A stretch of 64,000 bases of DNA. Source: Galdieria partita (Eukaryota; Rhodophyta; Bangiophyceae; Galdieriales; Galdieriaceae). The DNA lies in contig BQMJ01000027.1 in NCBI GenBank assembly GCA_025991245.1, positions 1 through 64,000 of the forward strand, read 5' to 3'. The notes beneath the pieces are model-generated. The model worked only from the letters and a program-made list of their open reading frames with translations, was not told where the DNA came from and ran no database searches. Positions 12,641 to 24,213 of the stretch are shown here, in pieces. Made by a program: the position numbers and the translations under genes. Numbering within the stretch: position 1 is the stretch's first letter; the number at the start of each line of letters is the position of its first letter.

Positions 12641-15383
12641 TCGAAGAGTTTCACGTTGAAACCCACTGCTTAATGCTTTAGGCATTATTGTCGAAATTTA
12701 TCGTTTTGCTTTGAGGCAGTATCATTCCATTGAAGCGGAATTATTTTACTTTCACTGAATCTTGAATCTTTACTCATCACAATGCTACTCTCCAACAAAA
12801 TGAATTAAGTAAATACGTAGTTTCTTTTGTGCTTCTATTCTATGCTTGAATTGTTGTTTGACTCAAAATGCATCTGTCTATGGTCCCGAATCTACTATAT
12901 TTGTATCCGTTCGGGCAAGTATATCGAACGAATTTGAGTCGAAGCCCAATTCTTATTTATAAGGATGTTTCGAATCCATTTTAAATAGAAAAACCTTTAC
13001 AATTGTCGATTGCAAAATTCATTCGAGTTGAATCATTTCCGTAAGCTCCAAGTATACAATAATTATTTCCCGTTGGTGACACTAAAATGGCCATGATGAA
13101 GATAATGATGGCTATTACACTGGTAGTCTTGTTGAATTCCCTAAAAGATGAACTTTGTGTTTTGATTGAAACATTTTAAGTCTCTTTTTATCTATTCTCA
13201 ACAGGCTTAAACTTAGAATCACTTTGTTGGCTTCTCAATATGTACTCTTATGACATGACTTTCTTCTTCAATTTTTATTTTTTAATAATGACTGAACTCA
13301 GACAAGTAGGCTTTTTTGTTCATACATTAGGAAGCAGTTGATTTATTGTTCCTGTTTTTTCTACTACTATTGTCTTTCTTCCTTCTGTGTTAAGAAATAA
13401 AGTTGGACTATAGTTTGAATTCAATTCTTACTCAGTTCTTTCTCCTTATAGAGTATGATGATCTCTATTGTGCAATTTCTTGGTCTTTTCCGTTGTAACT
13501 TTTGCAACTTTTCATAATTCGAGGAATAAAAATGAATCTATTCTCTTTCTCTTCTGTACTCTCTTAAGTACTGCCAGAGTCTCAAAGTTTCACCAAAAAA
13601 AGTTGAAAGACCAGGAAAGTTTCAATGACACGTGAAATAGAATGAAAAGGTAACGGTTCATTGATTGTCTCTTGAGTATACAAAGTTCTAAAAACCAATA
13701 ATTTCCCTACAATTCTTGATCTTTTGAATAAAATTTATCAATCAACCGAATAATTCAAGTAAATTCTTTTTGAATAATAACTCATTGAACGAGTCATGTT
13801 CGCCTTTCCTTTACCACACTCATTTCTTTGCATACAATCTTTACATATCGTGGATATCGATAAAGGGAACCAAATGAAAAAATAGAAATTGTGTGATTGA
13901 CAAAACTCAATAAATTGTGTTTGCAAATTCGGATTCAAACTATTTCCCAAAGCAGCTTTAGAATGTGGAATGTTCATCAAATTTGATATATCTTTGATAC
14001 AATCTTTTTTATTTTATCTCATTCACTCAATCCTTTACTAGACAACTTGGTTCGAATACAATATTTTTCAAGATCTCTGCACTTTGTCAATTCAACATGC
14101 ACTAGTCTACTTTATTGTAGTATTCAAGGTTTGTTCTCGTAGCAAATATTTCTTCCTTTGCTTTAGTTTTCAAAATACTTTGAACATTTATCAAACGATC
14201 TACTTAATTTGCTATAATGTTTTCGCTAACCTCAGTAAAATAAATCTTTCCACAAGTATGTATATACAACTCGTTCAGGTTAAAAGGTGCCGATAATCAC
14301 TACTACAAATTATCCTCTTTTACACTATTCTCATCTAAAGAACCAAGAATTCGCAAAGCTATCGTAGTTGTTTCCAAACAATCTCCCTTGTACGATCGTA
14401 ATCAACCTCTCCCTTCACAATGTTTCTGCAGATAAATCTCTTTTGAACTCTGACGTTGAGTAATCAACCACAAGGTTCAAACCTAGCGGCTACAAAGTTA
14501 CAACCAAAACAACCCAAGTCTAAACAGTATCCAACAAAAAGAAAAACTTTCTAGTCTATTCTTAAGATTTTTCTCGTTGAAACTCAAAAAAGTTTTCATA
14601 TACAGACTTTATCCACTTTGAAGCGGGTTGCATAACACAACTATTAGCTCCTGTTCTCAACCAATAAGTTCTAATGAAAGAACGTTTCGAAGAGCTTAGA
14701 AAGGAGGTGGTATGAAAGGGTGCCTTTAAAAGGTACAAACTATATCGTATCTTGTATACTTGTAGAGAAATTTCCAAAAGAACCTTGCACTCGAGAGTTC
14801 AAAAGACTGTTGATGCTCTATTCTTTCTATTGAGGCAACTGTATCGTTGGAATTCAGTTACAGATTTTCCACTGTTGTACCTGATAATTCAGAATTCGTG
14901 AAAGTAACGAGAAAAAAACTGGAGAGTTAATAGAATTGGATTTGACTTGTTGTTGACAAGGAGTTTTTCTTTGATCTCACAAGCCCAAACAGAACACGTT
15001 GAGTTTTAAGATGGTTAGCTTCCAAATTGTTTGAATTGTAAACACTTGGTTAACGTTTTGTGAATCGAACGTTTTCAACAATTCCAGCTATACCTGTGGT
15101 TGGGTTAAACAAGGACTCCAAAAGTGTGCTGATTACAGTTATCAAGAAGGGAGTTTTTCCCATACCCTAGAATGCTATCATAGAAGACTGTAGTGAGGAA
15201 TGTGAATCAGTCCTTATGTTGCTGAATAAAAATTCTACCCTGCGTTTTAATTTTGTGAAACAAGGATCAAGAATTCCTAGACATATGGACGGTAACTGGT
15301 ACTAGCAACTTTGACTAAGATTTTCTGGAAGGTGTTCTTTGAAGCAGACGGCGACTTTAGCAAAGTCAACGATAGTATATAGT
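12641..15383. other. Gene-free subtelomere
   Basis: No supported gene or RNA. The stretch alternates between T-rich (12700-13450) and A-rich (14300-15380) composition on the + strand. It holds copy 2 of the old dispersed repeat (13140-13400). Open frames are short, unrelated to the ATPase family to the right, and mostly start at non-ATG codons. Confidence 0.5.
13140..13400. repeat. Old dispersed repeat, copy 2
   Basis: Matches 6380-6640 in the same orientation, with the order of shared words preserved and many substitutions. Function is unknown. Confidence 0.5.
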
Positions 15384-16637
15384 GTCACAAAATTCAGCAG
15401 TCAACAACCGACCATCCTGAAAGGATTCCAAGAGTAGATAAGCCCAAATGAGTTGTTACAGTCGTTGCTTCCAAAGATAAAATCTTGTTTGCTCTAACGA
15501 AACTTGTAGAATGCCACAAGAGAAGAAAGCAACAACAACTCAATGAGATACTTTTAAAATATACAAAGTACTTTAGCAAGACACGAAGCAAGATTCCAAG
15601 TTACCAACTCGACTTGAATTTCCATTCTCATCTCACAGTTACTCTGAAAACAACACATCAAATCTACAACAATTTTGTTAGAAACTTCACTGTCTCGACA
15701 AAACTAAAATTCTGACAGTATCCAAAAATATTTCAAAACGTAAAGCCAAATCCACTTGTTCAACCTTTGAAACTTGGGTTCTCAAAGGAGGAGAAGTAAA
15801 TGTTTCAATACTCATAGCTCAGAATTGTGAACATCATACTATCAATAACTTTCGATTGAGACTTCTTTCTTGCAGCAAGTAACGAAAGTCGCAAGCTCTG
15901 ATAAATTGGTGTGTTACATTGTCTTTTTCATGTAGTGAAGAAAAATTTTGAATCAAAGATAACTTTACACGATATCACTTTGAGTAGATGAGGTATTTTG
16001 AGTCACTCGTTCAAAGTTCACATATATTCGACAATGTTCGATTAGATAGTTGAAGAATCCACAAGGATAGATGTCAAAAGTAGACAAAGTGTGACCCTTC
16101 AAAGAAAGCATAGTTGGCTGGATTCTTTCTCTTGTCTGTATTGGATAACAACCTTTGATGTGTGATACTGTGAAGATTCTTTTGTAGACAATTGAACTTC
16201 TTTTAATCTAGTGGAGGTCTATATAGTCTGGTTGGTGTAGAAAAGACAAGCAATGGAATAGTTTAAACTGGAAGAGTGTTAAACAAGTATTAAAATCTCA
16301 GAGTACCTTGATTTTCCTTAACCGGAAGCACTGTTGATTTCAGAATATCTCTCAAGTCAATGAAAAAACTACTCAATCATAAAGTATGTTTCTCAAAATG
16401 GAACTCACCTCAAGTTTATATATTCCTTCTCTAAGCAACTCCATTTCAATGTTCCATAGGAAACAAAGAAACACTAGATTTCTTGTTTGAATTCGAAAAC
16501 ATAGTTGTAACACAAATTATACAAACTATACAACTCTATAAATTGCAAAACTTGTTTTTCACTATTGAGACAAAATTGGAAGGTCGCGTTGGTTGATGAC
16601 ACAATTTGATTGAAGATCATCAATTGATTCTCAAAGG
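15384..16637 (+). repeat. Duplicated 5' flank of group-2 ATPase genes
   Basis: This stretch is similar throughout to 23190-24213, the sequence immediately upstream of the intact group-2 gene at 24214. Shared stretches include gtcgttgcttccaaagat, gaagaaagcaacaacaactc, caaagtactttagcaagaca, ttgaaacttgggtt, cttgcagcaagtaacgaaag and gaagcactgttgattt. A third, more decayed partial copy lies at 27200-27430. Preservation next to a gene 5' end suggests promoter and leader sequence duplicated together with the gene. The copy here has lost its gene: only the first codons remain (next entry). Confidence 0.65.
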
Positions 16638-16705
16638 ATGATTAGTGAAACGTCTTTAAATATGTCCAGAGAGTTTGTTAGATACGAAAAAGTAGCTTGT
16701 CTTGA
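16638..16705 (+). pseudogene. 5' remnant of a group-2 ATPase gene
   Basis: Starting at the ATG at 16638 the frame reads MISETSLNMSREFVRYEKV. This aligns residue by residue with the start of the intact gene at 24214 (MTSETSLNMSGESVRYEEI). The match ends near 16705, where sequence duplicated upstream of the group-1 genes takes over. It is therefore a truncated gene start stranded at a recombination junction. The upstream flank is also preserved, which makes the identification strong despite the short length. Confidence 0.75.
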
Positions 16706-19700
16706 AACGACTCAAAGCAACAATTAGGTTTGCTAGCAGTTGGAATGTAGATCTCAACTAAATTTGTAATATAGCGATAGGCTTCATGAAGACATACAGT
16801 GTCATTGACTGTTCAAATTGAAGTATATACAACTATAGTTCGTCTTTTTCACTTTCACAAGAGTCTCTCAATAGACAAAAGTTGACATATGGAAATTGCA
16901 AACTATTCAACAAACACAAGACATAGCTGAGAATCTGCTTGGATCACTGCAAAATATGTTCAAAGCGGATTTTCAGCCCTATTTCACAAGACTATGTATA
17001 ACGATTCCCTAATAAAACTACTTTCAAACAACACCCAATCAAATAAAGCTGACTCATAACAGACCTTACTGGATCAATTACTAAAACTCAGTGCAAGTTT
17101 GGAACCTTCTATCACGACATTATTCTCGAAATAAACACAGTTGATTTTCGCCTGAATACTAGAGACTACAAAGCAGATCTAAAAGTTCAGTGGAAACCAA
17201 TGTTCAAAATGAATCGTTGACTGCTCAAATGAACTCAAAGAGAGGTAAAAACTCGACTTGTAGAACCTAAAGAAAGTCCTCCGAACTGACAATGCCAACA
17301 ACAAAATTAGAAGCAAACTTTATACCCAAAGTGATTATCACATTAAAAGAAACAAGCAAACAAACTATCTACTGAAGACGACAAAGTTTCCCAAATATGT
17401 TGTGTTTGTTGAAATTACACAAGTTCTGGAAGTGAGTCAATTAGTTATTTGTCCACTGTGAAAACAAATAACTATGTCACAGGGAAAACAACAAAGTCAC
17501 TTGCAAGTAGGACTATACTATAAGCTCTCATACGTAGCCTATACACTACTCTTATAGAACAGCTTAAACTCTCTTCATTTGCTGCACTCAAATTATTCCC
17601 TCAGTTGGATTATTGTTGTGTGATTCGGTGATTTGTTGTGGTTGTTGCGAGTTTACAGAATGAACACTATTCGTATTGAAAGTATCGAGTTTCCCCTTGT
17701 CAATAGAGAATCAGCGGTCTTTCAAGTTATAGAAAGTTTCCTATTATCATACCCTTTGAGACGAGATGGTATGTCGAGAAATCCTCGACCTCACATATGC
17801 TATGCACCCCAAATGTATGGGAGTGGCAAAAGCGCATTTGGACAACATTTCCAATGGTTCCTTTCAATCAACAAAGAGAACTTGTTGCAATATTTAAAAA
17901 ATTTTTGTTGCTTACCTGGCTTTGAGAAGGGGGAGAATGTAGGAGAACGTGTTCTACACGCACTGTTAAACGAGACTTTATATGTTATGTTGAATCTTCT
18001 CGATGGTCCTGACGGGAATCGCTTTCAAACCACGCTTTTGGAGTGGATAAGCGAGAAAGCTCTTTCCCAGTTACCAAACGGTGCAGATTTACTTTCTCAA
18101 GTTCTTTCCTATATCGGTAGTCCAAAGGAATGGCTACAGAAACTCTTGCAAGTAACCAAGAAACGTTATTTATATTTGTTTATTGACGAAATTGGACTTT
18201 TAGAAGAATACAATTTCACATTGTTTAAGGATTTGATGGTTACACAAGGAACAAGTCGAGTGCACAACGTGTACCGTGCCTTTTTTAGAGTTTTATCAAT
18301 TGTTGTAACTCAACCTTTTGTCATTTGTATTGTTGCGGGGAGATCGAACTGTATAATTAGTAGAGAAGAAGATGCAATGCCTTCCCGAATAACGTTAAAT
18401 TTTCTTCGGCTGGATCCTTTTTCAGAAGCAACTATCAAGTACTTTATACAGAATGTTACTTGTCATAATGAACCTATTCTAAAAGTACTATTTCCTAGTC
18501 ATCCTGAGGGACACGATTGGTTCTTCAAACAAGTGTATGATTACACAGGTGGTGTTCCCTTTTATGTTGTTCATGTTTTAAATGAATTGGGAAAGAGATG
18601 TGAACGTTGGAATAGTTTTCGTGATCTTTCAGAGAATGAAATGAAAGAGAAAATGGAAAGAATTGCTCCGAATTTTTCTCTCGTAGTAATTCTTTCTCGT
18701 ATGACACCCGAATCAATGATTGTTTTTTCTTCTATGCTTCTTGCCAGTATATTTGAATTTCGTATTCCAATGAGAGAGACTCTATTTGATGGAAGCCATT
18801 CTGAATATGTTTTGGATATTGCCAACCATTTTGGTTTTTATTATGTGAGTTGCTCGAGAAATGAACAAGACGAAGCAAGCAGGATACCCGTTGAAGACAG
18901 CTATGAAACGTTTTTCAAGTTGGTTTTTCCAAAGATTGTACTAAAGGAGATTCAATCGCGATATCGGAATATTCCTCCTTTTCGTTTTATTTGTAGTTTA
19001 TTTTCATCTATCAGTCGATTTGATTCACCTTCGAGTCGTGGTTTCAAATTTGAAATTATATTTACTCTTATTCTTTATGTTTGATGGTGTTTCTGTTCCA
19101 AACTAGGAGAATTGAGTATATTTCGACATAGTTTTGTCGAACATATATTAATAGAATCTACTGAAACCATCGGCAGCTTAAAAGTGGATCCTATTCCCAA
19201 TTATGTTCCAGCATTTAGTTCGACAGTGAGTAGAACCCATAGTGCTAACGAAGAAACTTACAATGTCACTGCTTGGAAACCATTTTTTGAAAAGTATTTA
19301 TCAAAAGATGGAATATTTATTCCTATTCGACAAAATTCCAGTGGACCTGATGTTCTTATCCGAGTAACAGATATGAAAGAGAATTCTTTCCTTGCTATTC
19401 AAGGTGAATCTTCTTCAGAGCAAAAACCTATGGAGACTGAAACCACCAAGGAGAGAGTATATTTGCTAGGTATTGCATTGAAATGTTTTCAGTTGTCAAG
19501 TTCTGGTGTTGGACGTTCAATGATTAAGTCAGAAGTTGCTAAATTTTTACATCCATTGGCGTCACAGCTTGAATTGGAACAGAATGATTTAACAGCCATT
19601 CAGTTGATTGTAAGCGACAAGTATACTGAAGATGTTTCCAAACAATTTAGGAATAATCAGAATTGGATATTGAATAGTGGAGTTTATTATGAAGACAATA

Positions 19701-20380
19701 ATAATAATATTGTTTACAGTTCTATCAACTCTGAGATAGAACCACAGAATATACGAGAAGAATGGTTGTGGATACCTCCTCATTGTCAAGTTGTAGTATG
19801 TTCAACTACATCTTTGCGAAACTTTTTAGGTCGCAAGGCTAGTGAAGATCTTGAAAGAGTGTTTGGAGACAATCCTGGATGGTTAGAACAACTGAAACCA
19901 CTTTCTGATTTGTTGAGCAATTCTTTTGTAGATTTATTAAGGCGTATTCCACTTGAAGAAACTGAAAGGAATAGTGGAATGATGGAAAGAAGAAATATTC
20001 GTCCAAGGACGGATATGGATGTAATGCAAATGGAAGAAACGAGAGGAGAATCAACTACTTCTGCTCCGAATTCTCTGCAACAAGTTCCATTTCATCCTGG
20101 AAGAGAGCAAACACCAATGGCAGCTGTGAATATTGGACAAAGTATGCTTGCATCAACACAATCTTTTGTAGACTTTGATTGGAAAAAGTTCTTAATGGAA
20201 ACTGCATTGATTCCTGAAGAGTATGCTGGTCGGTACGCGACTCTGTTGCATAGCGTTGTTGGAAGTAATCGAAGCAAGGTCGATGAAAAATTACTGAGAA
20301 TCATTCGAGTACACGAAGATCATCTCTTCTATATACTAGCAGCATTACGAGTTGATGAATTTGCGAACAACAGTCAATAA
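16706..20380 (+). repeat. Segmental duplication, copy A (group-1 gene plus flank)
   Basis: About 3.6 kb that recurs in direct orientation at about 35245-38811. The match covers roughly 950 bases of 5' flank (for example aattaggtttgctagc, gacatatggaaattgcaaac, caaacaacacccaatcaaat, ctataagctctcatacgtag) and almost the whole gene. The copies diverge at the 3' end of the gene. The flank itself has no convincing coding frame: the 107-codon frame open in copy B is closed in copy A. Confidence 0.8.
17660..20380 (+). CDS. Subtelomeric P-loop ATPase, group 1 (RHS/Crinkler-like), intact copy
   Basis: A large ATPase of unproven function. I start it at the ATG at 17660 (MNTIRIESIEF). The P-loop is MYGSGKS at residues 52-58, and the Walker B strand is LYLFIDEIG near 171-179. 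A DYTGGVP motif further on fits the sensor or helical part of STAND/AAA-like ATPases. The second part, after about 19107, contains GPDVLIRV and then LLGIALKC, the spacing of a PD-(D/E)xK nuclease core with the acidic residue of the last motif replaced. The C-terminus (from FDWKKFL) is a separate small helical domain. The two parts lie in different frames. An intron ending at 19106 (aactag) restores phase; a donor at 18993 (gtagtt) or 19035-19041 fits, giving about 870-885 residues. The intact P-loop and frame suggest a functional gene. Confidence 0.7.
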
Positions 20381-21140
20381 CTTTGATACTCTACTTTTTG
20401 GTGAATCGAACTCTACAATTCGTCGTTCATTACTTGTCGAAAGCCAATGTTGAGTATTCTTGAAATGTTATCGTTTTGAATTTGCATCATTGAAACACTA
20501 GTAAAATTATCGTTCTTTCCATCGATAAAAAAAGGAAGAATCTATAGAAACACCCTGAAGAACGAACAGAACAGTCAGCAAATTTACAGTAGCGGTATAC
20601 TCTCCCTTGCAGACCACAATGAAATCACTGCATTACGTACAAATAGTTCATTTTCACAGAAAACCCGTTACTCCTCGACATGCATTATCGTAGAAAAATT
20701 TGAGACTGCAAAAAATGAAATACTTGAACCAGTATCTTACACGAAAAGAAATATAGAGTCACTTCTTTGTCATCAGAGGTGGTCAGTGTTTGGCCTTTGT
20801 AAGAGTTGGACATTCATTCCTGTTGCCAAGGTTGACAAGAGTGGATACGTAAGCAATCAGCTGACAAAAGAGATGAATCCTTGTCATTTGCAAAAATGTT
20901 CATTAGAACTTGAACGACGAATGCTTTATTTGATGTAATGAGTATCCTATAAATTGGCAAGTGTGCATTGAAAATGATCCAATATAAGCAACGTTACAGC
21001 ACTTTGCAATACTCATGTTTGAAATTATTTCATATATTTGTTGCATTATTCAACAAAGCTATCAGAGTGAAAGATATAAATTAAAGAATATCAAACTTTA
21101 AGAAAAATATTTTAGCTACGGCTCATTGGGAAAATCACAG
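20381..21140. other. Intergenic, nothing recognised
   Basis: About 760 bases between the convergent group-1 gene and the minus-strand group-2 relic. I find no coding region, RNA gene or repeat here, only AT-rich sequence that may include the 3' ends of both genes. Confidence 0.5.
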
Positions 21141-23182
21141 TTACAAATTCAGCCAATCAGGTGACCATTCAATAAAGTAGATAAACGACAGATTAACATC
21201 CACTTTCTTCTGAGATTTGTAAGGCGAAACATATAAAAAACGAACTCTGTCCGAGCAATCTGTACCGTTCGGATCTCTCACTCCTACTCTTGAAAGTTCT
21301 GAAGCAATTCTCTTCCTTCGAGAATTTCCCATCTTCAAGTCTACTCGTTCAACTTGTAATTCAACTTGATAACCTCGAGAGCCGGGCTTCATACCTCGAA
21401 TAGCATTCAAAAGTTGTGAAATACGACACTCACTTCCTTCAAAATCGTGTTCGGTACGAGAGCTACCGTAATTATGATCTGAAAACGAAGATATCGATAA
21501 TCGAAAGAACCATATGGACCATTCTTCACGAGTTTTTGCAATAGATAAGATCCCATCGAGCAAAGTTGGATGGCATATATAACTACAACTCATCTGTCAT
21601 CCAATCAATCATAGGGTCAAAGTACCATCGAAATATCGAAGATCACCTGAATGGAGCGAAAACGAATACTTCAGTTTATATCCTGGACACCATCCTGTTA
21701 GAGTAGGCTTTGATAAAGAACATATATTTAAAAATAACTTTTCATATATACTTCCCTTCAATGCTCCTGTGCTTTTGCGATATTGATCTATCATATTTCC
21801 CAATTTACTCTTATTATACTTTAGCCAAGAATCTAATATGACATCTCTTGCTGGAAGATTGTGAAACCTTAAAGTTCTGTCTTCCAGAACAACAACAAAC
21901 CCCTTGTCCCGATATGCAGTTTTCAAAATAAAATTTTGCCTTTTTGTTCTTGGAAAGAGTAGAGCTGATAATGCTTCGAAGAAAGATTCACGATCTAGTT
22001 CATTCAAACTTTCAATGTAATTAAAATGTTTTCGACTTGCTTCACTGACAAAGTCCGAAACATAAATTTCTATCAACTTCTTAAAGTCATAGGATGAATG
22101 CATTCTGGTCAAATCAATAAGATCTTGAATTTGTCTGGGTGCTTTTCCCGTATATGACATGACAGCTTCACGATTCTCTGTCAGTAAAGCAGGATACTCA
22201 GGTTGCCTCTCAAACTCTGCAAATTCTTCGTCACTTAAAGGTTCAATGTATCGAAGATATCGAGATACACCACCACTTGGAAGTGAATCTTCAAATGTAA
22301 GATGCTGGCTACCAGCTAGAACAACTCCACAAGGAGCCTATGACGACTAAAATGAGAAAAACGATATTGAAGAATAATATCAAGCTAAGACTTCCATTGG
22401 AAGATTCGACACTCTACTATAATAGCCAAGAAAATGACACAATTCATGGAGTGGCCATAATGAACCTTTAGGGACACTCTCCTTGACACAACGAAAAATT
22501 TCATTATGCTCATAAATAATAAGCAAATTTTGAGACCTCACAACAATTCGAATGCAAACTCTGACAGTCTCTGCCAACGTCATGCTTTCCTTTGTTATTC
22601 CCAAGTTCACCAAATCCAACAAAGTCATTCCCTGAATATTGACGCCTTCAACAAACTCCTCAGAAGGATATTTCCAGACGAAATGTTCCAATCTATCTTT
22701 GTTGAGGTATTTTGAACATAGAAAGATAAAGCTTAGCCATAGCACCTTCGTCTGGATATCTTTGACATAAAACATTTGTTCCTCCAAAGTATTGAACAAT
22801 CCAACCTAAATAAAGTCAAACAAATGGCAAACAAATAGAGTTCAACACTCTTTCCCAAAATACTAGCGCTTGAAACAACTTGAATGTTCACTCCACCACT
22901 GGTTGAGTTTGACATTGCTTTCACAAGATGATTCCACCTCGTTAAAGTCAACTTTCTCAATAATATTCTTCCGGGAAAGATTATCTGTTCCAAATATTTC
23001 GGTTTCAACAGTTCAGAAACTTCTGAAACGATCTCGTGGATAGTCCACCAGCCACTTGTTGGCAAACCCAGACACATCTATAATACTTCCTTCTCTAAAT
23101 AACTCTTGTAGTGTAACAGTATTTTCCTAAAACAAGAAAGGTTGTCAGCGAGGCGTTCGGAAGAAGTTCATAAACTCACCAT
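21141..23182 (-). pseudogene. Divergent group-2 ATPase, interrupted copy
   Basis: This minus-strand relic aligns along its whole length with the group-2 gene at 24214 but is much more diverged. The probable start is the ATG at 23182-23180, followed directly by a textbook 53-nt intron (23127-23179, GTGAGT...TTTTAG); the next exon reads ENTVTLQELFREGSI. Recognisable parts are a P-loop (SASILGKSVELY), a Walker B-like strand (LLIIYEHNE, with the first acidic residue replaced), and the C-terminal GSIYEKLFLN and WFFRLSISSF motifs. The reading frame changes several times where no convincing intron can be drawn, so I call it a pseudogene. A more heavily spliced functional gene is not fully excluded. 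It is head to head with the gene at 24214 across the duplicated flank. Confidence 0.6.
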
Positions 23183-23189
23183 TGTAAAT

Positions 23190-24213
23190 GTTGTGTACAA
23201 TCGTTGCTTCCAAAGATAGAACCTTGTTTGCTCTAGCAAAACCTTGTAGAATGCAGCAAGGGAAGAAAGCAACAACAACTCATTGAGGCACTTTTGAAGT
23301 ATACAAAGTACTTTAGCAAGACACAAAACAAGATTTCGAGTTACCAACTCGGCTTTTATTTCCATTCTAATCATCGCAAAGTTACTCTGAAAACATAAGA
23401 TCTAAAACAATCTTGGTAAAAACTTCATTTTGGCAACAAAGCTAAACGTTTCACAGTGTCCAAAAGTATTTCAAAACATAAAGCCAAACCTACTTGTTCA
23501 ATCTTTGAAACTTGGGTTCCCAAAGGAGGAGCAATAAACTTCTCAATACTCATAGTTCAGAATAATGAACATCATACTATCACTAACTTTCGAATGAGAC
23601 ATTTTTCTTGCAGCAAGTAACGAAAGTTGCGAGATCTGATAAATTTGTGTGGTTCATTGCCTCTTTCATAAAGAAATAAGAAATTTTAAACGAAACCATA
23701 GCCTTTACACCATGTTACTTTGCATAATTGATGTCATTTGTGTTTATCAATCACACATAGCCAAAAATATGCGATTAGATAAGACAAATTGTTAGTCTTG
23801 AAAGGAAAAATTGAGTTGAATTGAATCTCTCTCTTATCTGCATTGGATAGTAATCTCTGATAGCTGCTACTGTGAAGATTCTTCTGTAGAGAGTTGAGGT
23901 TCTTTAATCTAGCAGATTCCCACATAGTCTGTTTCGTAGATAAGATACAAACAGTGGAAAGCTGAAACAGGAAGAGTTGAAACAAACATTAAAGTTTCAC
24001 AGCTTTTAGATTTTCCTTATCGAAAGCACTGTTGATTTTAGTTGATCTTTAAGGCATTGAAAGAAATTATGCTACTATAAAACATGTTTATCAAGGTTGA
24101 CGTCACTTCAAGTTGAGATGTTCTTTCTCACAAATGACACAAACAATGTCAACTCTTCAATTTGTGTTTTTTTGATTTGGGATTGTTGATTGACTGGCCC
24201 GCTGTCTCAAAGG
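23190..24213 (+). repeat. 5' flank of group-2 gene, reference copy
   Basis: This kilobase lies between the two divergent group-2 starts and is the best-preserved copy of the flank seen at 15384-16637 and, in part, 27200-27430. Its conservation across copies that have lost their genes indicates recent duplication. Position suggests it holds promoters for both directions, but I cannot point to a defined motif. Confidence 0.6.
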
